Assembly: GCF_014636775.1 (NCBI RefSeq)
Contig: NZ_BMEQ01000004.1
Span: 1 to 64,000, forward strand
Length of the DNA stretch: 64,000 bases
Direction of reading: 5' to 3'
Source: Kocuria dechangensis
GTDB lineage: Bacteria > Actinomycetota > Actinomycetes > Actinomycetales > Micrococcaceae
Positions 6,515 to 18,760 of the stretch are shown here, piece by piece. The position numbers and the translations under genes were made by a program. The notes under the pieces were generated by a model. That model was given only the letters and a program-made list of their open reading frames with translations, had not been told where the DNA came from and made no database searches. Position 1 is the stretch's first letter; each line of letters starts with the position of its first letter.

Positions 6515-7654
6515 TCAGCCGCAGGCGAGCGCCTGCCGGTCCCAGTACGGCGGCAGGCTGTCCCACGGGTTGGGGAGCACGTCGTCGGTGACGTAGAGGT
6601 AGCCCGCGTTGCGCAGGGTCGACAGCTCGCACACGCCCAGGCGCCGGTCGGCGGGGGTGGCGTGCACCAGGTGGGCGAACTTCTCCGGGGGCTGCCCGCG
6701 CACCCACTCCGGCGGGGTCCACTCCTCGTAGACGTCGGCGGGCCCCTCGAAGACCACGAGGACGTCCGCCACGGGGTCGCTGAGCTGCCAGGCCCGCGCC
6801 GCCGGGACGCCGGGGTTGCCCATCACGAGCGCGCTCCCCTCGCTCCGCTCCTTGACGTGGTCGTAGACGTCCCGGTAGTAGCTGCGGACGTCGCTGCCCG
6901 TCCCCGGGTCCTCGGCGTCGTTGCCCATCTCGTCCACGAACACGCCGTCGACGTCGTAGAGCTCGTCGTACCGGTCGACGTCCTCGAGGACCCGGTCGAG
7001 GGGCCGGCGGCCGTAGTCGGTGGAGACGTAGCCGAGCACCCTGTGCCCCCGGTCGTGGCACCCGGTGATCGCCTGGGCGTAGCCGGGGTCCGCCGTGTCG
7101 CCCGGACCGCTGTCCGGGTTGAGGACCGCGACGGAGCCCCCGCCCTCGGGGTTCATGGCCGAGCACATGGCCGGCCACAGCCCCGTGCCCGGGTCGGGGT
7201 AGAAGTACGCGGGCACGGCCTGGCGCTGGTTGCGCACGGTCGGCACCGCGCAGCCGGCGTCCACCCCGGCGGCGCCCCCGGGACCGGCGGCCCGCACCTC
7301 GTAGCAGTAGGTGGTGCCGCGGCGCGGCACGGCGTGCGTGTCCTCGTACGCCCGCCCGGTGGTGACGGCCGACCGGGACGGCACGGACCGCCAGTCCGTC
7401 CACGGGCCGTCCTCGGCCCGGGACCTGATCTCGAACGCCCGCTCGTTGAGGGACGCGTCGGTCCAGCGCAGGGTCACCCCCAGGTCGCCGTCGTGGAGCG
7501 CCACCGGGTCCGCCGGGGCGTGCGGCGCGCGCAGGGCGAGCAGCAGTGCCGCGGCCGCGAGGAGGAGGGCCAGGGCGAGGACCAGGAGCACCAGGGGCCG
7601 CGCGCGTGCCGGCACGCGGCGGCGCGCCCTGCCGCGGCGGGTGGCCGTCGTCAT
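6515..7654 (-). CDS. Membrane-anchored or secreted spherulin-4-like protein with FnIII-like N-domain
   Basis: 379 residues. After a basic N-terminus comes one hydrophobic segment (about 20-42), then a domain of about 90 residues resembling fibronectin type III (LRWTDASLNERAFEIRSR, GTTYCYEVRAAGPGG). It ends in a spherulin-4 domain closely matching the neighbour at 5528-6355, with shared blocks YVSTDYGRRPLDRV, DGVFVDEM, VMGNPGVP, DVLVVFEGPADVYEEWTPP and NPWDSLPPYWDR. It is probably a surface glycosidase held or targeted by the N-domain. ATG 7654 has GGAG 7 nt upstream. The 159-nt gap to the next gene leaves room for a separate promoter. Confidence 0.8.
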   Translation of the reverse strand: MTTATRRGRARRRVPARARPLVLLVLALALLLAAAALLLALRAPHAPADPVALHDGDLGVTLRWTDASLNERAFEIRSRAEDGPWTDWRSVPSRSAVTTGRAYEDTHAVPRRGTTYCYEVRAAGPGGAAGVDAGCAVPTVRNQRQAVPAYFYPDPGTGLWPAMCSAMNPEGGGSVAVLNPDSGPGDTADPGYAQAITGCHDRGHRVLGYVSTDYGRRPLDRVLEDVDRYDELYDVDGVFVDEMGNDAEDPGTGSDVRSYYRDVYDHVKERSEGSALVMGNPGVPAARAWQLSDPVADVLVVFEGPADVYEEWTPPEWVRGQPPEKFAHLVHATPADRRLGVCELSTLRNAGYLYVTDDVLPNPWDSLPPYWDRQALACG

Positions 7655-7816
7655 GTTCTGCTCCGGGGTGGTCGGTCTCGGGCAGCGCCGCCGGCGCCGG
7701 GCGCGGACGGCTCTCCCCGGGGCGCGCGGTCCGGCCCCGGGCCAGTCTACGGACGGTCCCGGGGACAGGTGGGCGCCGCGGCGCGGCGCCGGTTCCCGGC
7801 GGCGGTCCGGGGCGGG

Positions 7817-8230
7817 TCAGTCCAGCGGGCGGGCGGCCGGCGAGACGGCCTCGAAGCGGTGCTCCGACGGCGCGGCGGCCGGGGCGGCCCCCGCCCAGGG
7901 GCGCTCGGCCTCGGCGATCGCCATGTGCCGGGCCAGCCGGGTCACGTTGGCCTCCTGCTGGCGGTTCCGGTGGGCGGAGTTGGCGAGCGAGATCATGAAG
8001 ATCACCACGAACCCGTACAGCACGAGGTCCGTGCCGCGGCCGATGCCGAAGAAGTGCGCGACGGTCGAGAGCATCTCCGGGAAGAAGATGGACAGGGCCG
8101 CGAAGACGAAGAAGGCGAGCCCCACGACCCGGCGGATGGCCTGGTGCTTGGCGTTGGCCCCGCCGCGGATGAGCGCGACCGCGCCGTAGCCCACGGCCAG
8201 CACGAGCAGGATCTGGACGACGTAGATCAT
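7817..8230 (-). CDS. DUF2304 small membrane protein
   Basis: About 137 residues with three hydrophobic segments (residues about 1-20, 35-52, 65-85: YVVQILLVLAVGYGAVAL, VVGLAFFVFAALSIFF, LVLYGFVVIFMISLANS), followed by a basic then Ala/Pro-rich tail. This matches DUF2304 proteins, which usually accompany GT2 polyprenyl-phosphate glycosyltransferases, as here, where it follows the GT2 gene by a few bases. I place the start at ATG 8230, because GGGAG sits 8 nt upstream of it while the alternative GTG at 8239 abuts the ribosome site. Confidence 0.75.
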   Translation of the reverse strand: MIYVVQILLVLAVGYGAVALIRGGANAKHQAIRRVVGLAFFVFAALSIFFPEMLSTVAHFFGIGRGTDLVLYGFVVIFMISLANSAHRNRQQEANVTRLARHMAIAEAERPWAGAAPAAAPSEHRFEAVSPAARPLD

Positions 8231-8243
8231 CGGTGGCACTCCC

Positions 8244-8909
8244 TCACTTCACCAGCAGTTCGGCGAGGATGTTCACGCCGTTGAGCAGCGACTGCCCCTT
8301 GGACTTCGAGTAGTCGGTGTAGATGATCTCCACGGGGTGCTCCACCCAGCGCGGCTGGATGTCCGCGAGCTGGTTCACGATCTCGGAGGCGTGGGCCATG
8401 CGGTTCTGGGTCAGCCGGATCCGGCCGAGCGTGCCGCGGTCGACGGCGCGCAGCCCGTTGTGGGCGTCGGAGAGGTCCATGCCGGTGGACAGCTTGGAGA
8501 AGAACGCCGCCGTGCGCAGCACGATCCGCTTGAGCGCGGAGACCTGGGTGCGCCGGTCCAGGAAGCGGGAGCCGAGGACGACCTGCGCCTCCCCCGAGCG
8601 GATCCGCTGCACCATGTCCCAGGCGTCGACGACGCGGTGCTGGCCGTCGGAGTCGAAGGTCACCACGCAGTCCATCTCGGGGTCCTGCAGGGCGTACTCG
8701 AACCCGGTCTGCAGGGCCGCGCCCTGGCCGAGGTTGATGGGGTGCCGGACGACGACGGCGCCGGCCTCCGCGCAGATCCGGGCGGAGTCGTCGGAGGAGC
8801 CGTCGTCGATGCACACCACGTGCGGGAAGGTCCTCCGCAGGTGCTTCAGCACGTCCCCCACGACGGCCGCCTCGTTGTACACGGGCATGACGATCCAGAC
8901 ACGACTCAC
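8244..8909 (-). CDS. GT2 family glycosyltransferase (polyprenyl-phosphate sugar transferase type)
   Basis: 221 residues, the core GT-A fold only. VMPVYNEAAVVGDVLKHL opens it, VCIDDGSSDD binds the nucleotide, HPINLGQGAALQTGFEYAL follows, and FDSDGQH supplies the metal-binding acidic motif. This pattern is that of DPM1-like enzymes that load a sugar onto polyprenyl phosphate for use by membrane GT-C enzymes. The large polytopic protein encoded divergently at 9037 could be such a user. The start is GTG 8909. It forms an operon with the DUF2304 gene. Confidence 0.85.
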   Translation of the reverse strand: MSRVWIVMPVYNEAAVVGDVLKHLRRTFPHVVCIDDGSSDDSARICAEAGAVVVRHPINLGQGAALQTGFEYALQDPEMDCVVTFDSDGQHRVVDAWDMVQRIRSGEAQVVLGSRFLDRRTQVSALKRIVLRTAAFFSKLSTGMDLSDAHNGLRAVDRGTLGRIRLTQNRMAHASEIVNQLADIQPRWVEHPVEIIYTDYSKSKGQSLLNGVNILAELLVK

Positions 8910-9036
8910 CCGGCCATTCTCGCACAGGATCGGGGCGGTCCCGCGCCGCGCCGGGCCCGTTGGGTAAGCTGAGGCGGTCCCGCCGGCCGCCGGCGTGCCC
9001 CCGCCCCACTCCCCTCGTGCTCAGGAGAACCGTCCC

Positions 9037-11091
9037 TTGACGTGGATCGAAGCTCTGCCGTCCTACCTCCTCGTCGCGGTCCTCCTGATCCTCCCCGGCC
9101 TCCTGCTGACGCAGGCGATCGGCCTGCGCGGGCTGCTGCGCGCGGCCGCCGCCGTGCCCCTGACCGTCGCCGCCCTCGCCGCCTCGGCGGTGCTGTTCGG
9201 CTTCGCCGGGGTGCCCTGGAGCGCCCTGACCGTCGGGGCGGCCGTGCTGCTGGTCTCGGGCGTGCTGTTCCTGCTGCTGCGGCTGCCCCGGCTGCGCGCC
9301 CGTGGCGCCGCGCTCGCCGGCGAGGACGACGGCGCGGGCGGTCGCGGGGACGGCGTCCCGGCGGACGGGCCGATGGCGGCCCCCGGCCGGTCGGCGCGCG
9401 CCACGACGGCCGCCCTCTGGTGCGCCGCGGTGCTCGGCGCCGGGCTGGTGGCGCACCGGCTGACGCTGATCCTGGTGACCCCGGACGCGGTCTCGCAGAC
9501 CTACGACAACAACTTCCACCTCAACGCCGTGCGCTACATCGTGGACACGGGCCGGGCGTCGTCCCTCACCCTCGGCGGTCTCGGCGCCACCGACCCGACC
9601 TTCTACCCCGGGGCGTGGCACGACGCCGTGGCCCTGCTCGTGCAGACCACCGGCCTGCCGGTCCTGCCGGTCGTCAACGCGACCACGTTCGTGCTGGCCG
9701 CCGGGGTCTGGACGCTGGGCAGCATCTTCCTGGTCACCCGCGTGCTGGGCGACCGGCCCGTCACGGTCGTGGCCGCCGGGCTGGTCCTGACCTGCTTCCC
9801 CGCCTTCCCGTACCTGCTGACCTTCTACGGCGTGCTCTTCCCGAACCTCATGTCGATGGTCATGATCCCGCTGCTGCTGGGCCTGCTCGCGGAGGCCACC
9901 GGCCTGGCCGTGCGGGACAGCGGCCTCGGGCCGGCCGCCCGCTGGACGACGATCCTCGCCGTCGTCGGTGCCATGGGCCTGGCCCACCCCTCGAGCGTGC
10001 TCGTGTGCCTGCTGCTGCTGCTCCTGATGCTGGTGGTGGCCTGGTCCCGCCGGGCCCGCCGGCCGGGCGCGGCGTGGTGGACCACCGCCCTGGGCGCGGC
10101 CGGCCTGGTGGCCTACGGCCTCGTCCTGGACCGGGTCTGGGAGTCGGCCCGCGCCAGCCGGCAGGCATCCACCTGGGAGCCGCACGTCACCGCGCCGCAG
10201 GCCCTCGGCGAGGCCCTCGCCGGCGTGAACCCCCGCAACCCGGAGCTGACGTGGGGCCTGGTGGTGCTGGTGCTGATCGGCCTGGCCGTGCTGGCCCGCA
10301 CGCGCTCGCGCTGGGTGGTCGGCGGGTGGGCGGTCCTCGTGTGGCTGTACCTCACGGCCGCCGCCCAGCGGGACCTCGACCTGCGCTACGACTGGACGGG
10401 CGTCTGGTACAACGACGCGCAGCGGCTGGCGGCCCTCGTGCCCGTCCTGGCGGTGCCGGTGGCCACGGCGGGCGCCGCGGCCGTGGCCGCCCGGGCCGCG
10501 GCGGGCCTGCGCGGGCTCGCCGAGCGCCGGGGCGGCGGGACCGCCCAGCGCCTGGCGGCCTCCCCCGCGGTGCAGGCGGGCGCCGGCCTGCTCGCCGTGC
10601 TCCTGGGCTTCGTGGTGCTGCAGGGGGCGGCGATGACCCACGTGGTGCGGCTCGGCGACCAGCACTACGGCTGGAGCGGCTACGGGAGCTTGCTGACCCC
10701 CCAGGAGCTCGCGCTGCTCGAGCGGCTCGACCAGGAGGTCCCGGAGGGCGACGTCGTCTTCGGGAACCCGCTGACCGGCACGGGCCTGGCGTACGGCATC
10801 GGGGGCACGGACGTCCTGATCCCCCACCCCGGGCTGCTGCCCGACGACGACGGCGCGCGGCTGCTCGTGCGGCACCTGGACGACATGACCACCCAGCCCG
10901 GGGTCTGCGAGGCCCTCGCCGCGCACGACGTGCGGTGGGTGCTGGACTTCGGGGACGCCCGGGTGAACCCGTACGCCTACTTCGACACCCGCGGCTACGA
11001 CACCCTGATCCCGGAGCGCGGGTTCGAGCTGGTCGACGCCGAGGGCCCCGACGCCGCCCTCTACCGGATCACCGGCTGCCCGGGGCTCTGA
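9037..11091 (+). CDS. Large polytopic membrane protein (DUF6541-like), probable surface-glycan enzyme
   Basis: 684 residues from TTG 9037, which has AGGAG 9 nt upstream. About a dozen hydrophobic segments span residues 1-530, including SYLLVAVLLILPGLLLTQ near the N-terminus. A soluble C-terminal domain of about 140 residues contains QHYGWSGYGSLLTPQELALLERL, GNPLTGTGLAYGIGG and TTQPGVCEALAAHDVRWVLDFG. The second loop carries SQTYDNNFHLNAVRYIVDTG and a DPTFYPGAWHD stretch. The topology resembles GT-C glycosyltransferases, with acidic and His residues in an early outside loop. The substrate is unknown. It is divergent from the GT2 gene and adjacent to the polysaccharide exporter. Confidence 0.75.
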   Translation: MTWIEALPSYLLVAVLLILPGLLLTQAIGLRGLLRAAAAVPLTVAALAASAVLFGFAGVPWSALTVGAAVLLVSGVLFLLLRLPRLRARGAALAGEDDGAGGRGDGVPADGPMAAPGRSARATTAALWCAAVLGAGLVAHRLTLILVTPDAVSQTYDNNFHLNAVRYIVDTGRASSLTLGGLGATDPTFYPGAWHDAVALLVQTTGLPVLPVVNATTFVLAAGVWTLGSIFLVTRVLGDRPVTVVAAGLVLTCFPAFPYLLTFYGVLFPNLMSMVMIPLLLGLLAEATGLAVRDSGLGPAARWTTILAVVGAMGLAHPSSVLVCLLLLLLMLVVAWSRRARRPGAAWWTTALGAAGLVAYGLVLDRVWESARASRQASTWEPHVTAPQALGEALAGVNPRNPELTWGLVVLVLIGLAVLARTRSRWVVGGWAVLVWLYLTAAAQRDLDLRYDWTGVWYNDAQRLAALVPVLAVPVATAGAAAVAARAAAGLRGLAERRGGGTAQRLAASPAVQAGAGLLAVLLGFVVLQGAAMTHVVRLGDQHYGWSGYGSLLTPQELALLERLDQEVPEGDVVFGNPLTGTGLAYGIGGTDVLIPHPGLLPDDDGARLLVRHLDDMTTQPGVCEALAAHDVRWVLDFGDARVNPYAYFDTRGYDTLIPERGFELVDAEGPDAALYRITGCPGL

Positions 11092-11109
11092 CCGGGCCCC
11101 GGCGGGGGC

Positions 11110-12075
11110 TCAGTTGCCCAGGGAGCGCCGGACCTTCGTGGGGTCGTCCAGCTCGGCGGGGTCGTCCAGCTCGGGGTCGTACTCCGGCACCCAGGTCTCC
11201 CCCCGGGCGGCGGCGGCCTCGGCCTGCTCGCGCCGCTCGCGGCGCTTGTCGGCGAGCCGGCGCTCCACCCGCTCGTTCTGCTCGCGCTGGACGTCCTCCG
11301 GCGGCCGGTTGCGCAGCATCGCCACGGCGGCGACGGACGACCCGTCGAAGACCTTGCTGCCGTGGTCCATGACGATGCCGCGCTCGCAGATGTCCATGAT
11401 GAGGTCCAGGTCGTGGCTGACGACCACGAGGGTCTTGCCGCGCCGGACCAGGTCCTTGATCCGGCGGATGCACTTCTTCTGGAACGGCTCGTCGCCCACG
11501 GAGAGGATCTCGTCCACGAGGAAGACCTCGGGGTCGGTGTGGATCGCCACGGAGAACGCCAGCCGCAGGTACATGCCGGAGGAGTAGAACTTCACCTCGG
11601 TGTCGATGAACTCCCCGATCTCCGAGAAGGCGACGATCTCGTCGAACTTCTCGTCGATCTCCGCGCGCGTCATGCCCAGGATCGCGCCGTTGAGGTAGAC
11701 GTTGTCGCGGCCGGTGAGGTCGGGGTGGAACCCGGCGCCGACCTCGATCAGGCCCGCGACCCGGCGGCGGGTCGCCACGGAGCCGCTGTCGGGGTGCATC
11801 ACCCCGGAGATCATCTTCAGGGTGGTGGACTTGCCGGAGCCGTTGAAGCCGAGCAGCGCCACGGTCTCGCCGTCGTGCACGTCGAAGGTGACGTCGTCGA
11901 GCGCCTTGAAGGTGACGGACAGCTCCCCCTTGCGCCCCTTGAGGAGCCAGACGAAGGCCTCCTTCATGGACCGGGTGTGGCGGAGGACGAACTCCTTGGT
12001 CACGTGCTCGACGCGGATCGCGACCGTGTCCTCGGAACGGACCACGCCGGGCTTCTTGAACGGGATCGCGGACAT
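11110..12075 (-). CDS. Polysaccharide ABC exporter, ATP-binding subunit (Wzt/TagH/RfbE type)
   Basis: 321 residues. Walker A is GFNGSGKST, the signature is YSSGMYLRLAFSVA, and Walker B is EVFLVDEILSVGD, followed by VVSHD. The YSSGM signature and the LIEVGAGFHPDLTGRDNVYLNG segment are typical of O-antigen or teichoic-acid exporters rather than nutrient importers. The roughly 75-residue charged C-terminal tail is shorter than the carbohydrate-binding tail of E. coli Wzt, so it is not expected to read the glycan end. The ATG overlaps the permease stop (TGATG), so the two subunits are coupled. It pairs with the gene at 12075-12938. Confidence 0.9.
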   Translation of the reverse strand: MSAIPFKKPGVVRSEDTVAIRVEHVTKEFVLRHTRSMKEAFVWLLKGRKGELSVTFKALDDVTFDVHDGETVALLGFNGSGKSTTLKMISGVMHPDSGSVATRRRVAGLIEVGAGFHPDLTGRDNVYLNGAILGMTRAEIDEKFDEIVAFSEIGEFIDTEVKFYSSGMYLRLAFSVAIHTDPEVFLVDEILSVGDEPFQKKCIRRIKDLVRRGKTLVVVSHDLDLIMDICERGIVMDHGSKVFDGSSVAAVAMLRNRPPEDVQREQNERVERRLADKRRERREQAEAAAARGETWVPEYDPELDDPAELDDPTKVRRSLGN

Positions 12076-12938
12076 CACAGCTCCTGGGCGAAGTTGCCCT
12101 CGAACCGGCGGAACAGACGGTCGCCGAGGAAGAGGGTCACGAAGGACACGACGAGGGCCACGGGGGTCCACAGGGAGAGCAGGTGCGGGGGCACGGACCA
12201 GGCCATGGTCTCCGTGGTGGGCTCCCAGAAGGCGAAGTGGAACAGCTCGACCGACACGGTCAGCGGGTTGAGCATGTAGACGTAGTAGACCCAGCCCCAG
12301 AGGCTGTCCCGGACCATGGTCCACATGTAGAGCACCGGGGACGCCCACGTGGCCACCATGTTGATGAGGTCCACGATGTTCTCCGCGTCCCGGAAGAAGA
12401 CGTTGAACGTGGCGAAGAGCAGGCCCAGCCCCAGCGCGAACACGGAGACGACGACGACGCCGGCGAGCGCGGCGAGGACCTGCAGGAAGCCCGGCCGCCA
12501 CCCCGTCGCCACGCAGGCGACGAGCAGCACCAGCACCTGCGGGGCGAAGTGCACGAAGGCCACCCACAGGGAGGCGACGGGGAACAGCTCCCGCGGCAGG
12601 TAGATCTTCTTCAGCAGCCCGCCGTTGGCGACCACCGACCGGGCCGCGTTGCTGAACGCCTCGGTGAAGAGGTTGATCACGATGATCCCCGCGAAGAGGT
12701 ACACCGCGAAGTTCTCGACCCCGCGCTGCAGGCCCAGGAAGACGCCCATCGCGACGTAGAAGACGAGGAACTGCACCCCCGGCTTGATGTAGGACCACAG
12801 CAGGCCCAGGACGGTGCCCCGGTACCGGATCTGGATCTCCTTGTCGACCAGCAGCTTCAGCAGGAAGGGGTTGCTGAAGACCTCCCGGAGGCCGCGGTCC
12901 TGGCCCGGGGCGGTGAGCTGGGGGGCGCTTGCGCTCAT
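12075..12938 (-). CDS. Polysaccharide ABC exporter, permease subunit (Wzm/TagG type)
   Basis: 287 residues with six hydrophobic segments and the amphipathic N-terminal region (LREVFSNPFLLKLLVDKEIQIRYRGTVLGLLWSYIKP) characteristic of ABC-2 type polysaccharide permeases. It also has NGGLLKKIYLPRELFPV in the loop that faces the ATPase. With the downstream ATPase it should flip an undecaprenyl-linked glycan across the membrane. The glf and GlfT2-like genes next door point to a galactofuranose-containing polymer. ATG 12938 is used. A strong hairpin at 12975-13006 separates it from the upstream glycosyltransferase gene. Confidence 0.9.
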   Translation of the reverse strand: MSASAPQLTAPGQDRGLREVFSNPFLLKLLVDKEIQIRYRGTVLGLLWSYIKPGVQFLVFYVAMGVFLGLQRGVENFAVYLFAGIIVINLFTEAFSNAARSVVANGGLLKKIYLPRELFPVASLWVAFVHFAPQVLVLLVACVATGWRPGFLQVLAALAGVVVVSVFALGLGLLFATFNVFFRDAENIVDLINMVATWASPVLYMWTMVRDSLWGWVYYVYMLNPLTVSVELFHFAFWEPTTETMAWSVPPHLLSLWTPVALVVSFVTLFLGDRLFRRFEGNFAQEL

Positions 12939-12974
12939 GCGAGCTCGCCTGTCCTTTCGAGGGTGAACGGGGGC

Positions 12975-13006
12975 GGGTGCCGTCCGGGGCGTCCCGGACG
13001 GCACCC
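12975..13006 (-). terminator. Perfect 14-bp hairpin between galactan and exporter genes
   Basis: Arms 12975-12988 (GGGTGCCGTCCGGG) and 12993-13006 are perfectly complementary around the loop GCGT. It lies 22 nt after the GlfT2-like stop and 37 nt before the permease start. There is no U-tract, which is common for actinobacterial terminators. It may act as a full terminator or as an attenuator between the two transcription units. Confidence 0.7.
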
Positions 13007-13027
13007 GAGGGCACGGTGGTCCTGCGC

Positions 13028-17616
<4,589 letters not shown>

Positions 17617-17676
17617 CTAGCCGCGCGGCCGCCCGGCACGCCGGTCATCGGCGGGGCGGCGGGGCGCGGCCGCCGC

Positions 17677-18081
17677 TCAGCGGAGGGTGCGGGTGGTCCA
17701 GTCGAGGACGGCCGGCCGGAAGAGCAGCACGAGCACCACGAGCGCCGGAACGGCCGGGCCCAGGCCCGCCCACTCCCCCGCCTGCAGCAGGGGGAAGGAG
17801 ACCACCAGCAGGAACAGCTGCACGACGAGCGCCGCGGCGCGGGGCCAGCGGAACCCCCGCCACAGCCCGCGGCCCACGCGCAGCAGCCACAGGGCCCCGG
17901 CCGCCGCGACCAGGGTCAGGAACACGGTCCCGCCCACCGTGAGGGGCTCCTCGAACAGCAGGGTCCACAGCAGCCGCAGCGCCGCCACGGCCAGGCCGAG
18001 CGCCTCGAGCAGGACGAGTCCCGCCAGGACCGCGACCTCGCGGGGCCGGGGCCCGCGGTCGGGGGTGGGGGCTGGAGTCAT
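17677..18081 (-). CDS. Small four-TM membrane protein of unknown function
   Basis: 134 residues. A short polar N-terminus (MTPAPTPDRGPRPREV) is followed by four hydrophobic segments (about 17-40, 46-68, 80-100, 108-125). ATG 18081 has AAGGAG 8 nt upstream, an excellent site. I recognise no family. Small proteins of this shape are common next to whiB and pdtaS in Actinobacteria, but I infer no function. It is transcribed divergently from whiB. Confidence 0.65.
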   Translation of the reverse strand: MTPAPTPDRGPRPREVAVLAGLVLLEALGLAVAALRLLWTLLFEEPLTVGGTVFLTLVAAAGALWLLRVGRGLWRGFRWPRAAALVVQLFLLVVSFPLLQAGEWAGLGPAVPALVVLVLLFRPAVLDWTTRTLR

Positions 18082-18430
18082 GGCGGGGTCTCCTTCCGGA
18101 CGGGCGGGGCCGCGGCCGGCCCCCTGACACTGTAGTGGCGCTCCCGCGCGCCACCGGCCGGTCCCCGCGGACGGCGCCCGGCCGGGGCCGTCGAGCGGTT
18201 CCCGGGGACGCACCGGACACTCCGGGGGCTGTGAGCAACGACTCACCCGAACACCTGTGAAGGGCGTCTCATTACCCTTGTTTACGCCGTGTTCACGTGG
18301 GAGAGTTGACGTCAGTTCTTCACAAGGCCCGTGACAAATGGGCCTTTTCTCTTGTCCCGGACGCGTTCGCAGCAGGCTCGTCCTGCCCTGCATCGCCGGG
18401 ACCCGTCCTCGAAAGGAGCGATCGTCGACC
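18082..18430. promoter_or_regulatory. Divergent regulatory region upstream of whiB
   Basis: 349 bases without a gene. The middle (about 18230-18350) is much less GC-rich than its surroundings, and holds a hairpin followed by a T-rich tail at 18324-18346. AAGGAG at 18413-18418 is the whiB ribosome site, about 12 nt from the ATG. The long leader implies regulated transcription. I could not fix a -35/-10 pair with confidence. Confidence 0.5.
18324..18346 (+). terminator. Leader hairpin with T-rich tail upstream of whiB (possible attenuator)
   Basis: AAGGCCC (18324-18330) pairs with GGGCCTT (18340-18346) around GTGACAAAT, then TTCTCTTGTC follows. It sits about 85 nt before the whiB ATG, inside the probable 5' leader. 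A short stem with a T-rich tail could terminate some transcripts early. Stem length is modest, so a chance structure is possible. Confidence 0.4.
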
Positions 18431-18679
18431 ATGGATTGGCGTAGTCGCGCAGCATGCCTGGAGAAGGATCCCGAGCTGTTCTTCCCCGTGGGCAACACCG
18501 GACCTGCTCTGCTCCAGATCGAGGAGGCCAAGGCCGTGTGCCGGAGCTGTCCGGTCATGGACACCTGCCTCCAGTGGGCCCTCGAGTCCGGCCAGGACGC
18601 GGGCGTCTGGGGCGGGATGAGCGAGGACGAGCGCCGCGCCCTCAAGCGCCGCGCCGCCCGCGCCCGCCGTGCCTCCTGA
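18431..18679 (+). CDS. whiB1: WhiB-family iron-sulfur regulator (WhiB1-type)
   Basis: 82 residues. The four cluster cysteines are at 9, 37, 40 and 46 (AAC, then VCRSCPVMDTC), holding an O2- and NO-sensitive [4Fe-4S] cluster. The G[VI]WGG turn (GVWGGMSEDERR) and basic tail (ALKRRAARARRAS) follow and form the DNA- and sigma-binding face. It neighbours the pdtaS homologue convergently, the same arrangement as M. tuberculosis whiB1 (Rv3219)-pdtaS (Rv3220c). That supports WhiB1, an essential regulator that binds the primary sigma factor. The start is ATG 18431. Confidence 0.9.
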   Translation: MDWRSRAACLEKDPELFFPVGNTGPALLQIEEAKAVCRSCPVMDTCLQWALESGQDAGVWGGMSEDERRALKRRAARARRAS

Positions 18680-18706
18680 GCACCCCGGCCCGAGCACCTC
18701 GGCGCC

Positions 18707-18742
18707 GGAAGGACCGGGACCCCCAGGGGTCCCGGTCCTTCC
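18707..18742. terminator. Bidirectional terminator between whiB and pdtaS
   Basis: A perfect 17-bp inverted repeat (GGAAGGACCGGGACCCC at 18707-18723 and its complement at 18726-18742) with a 2-nt spacer. It is 28 nt after the whiB stop and 19 nt after the kinase stop on the other strand, so it serves both convergent genes. Confidence 0.85.
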
Positions 18743-18760
18743 TCGTCCCCGCCCGTGCGC

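Noticed and set aside
5378-8284. 968-aa open frame on the plus strand
   Set aside because: Shadow of three minus-strand genes in GC-rich DNA. It has no domain, and the real genes have ribosome sites and family matches.
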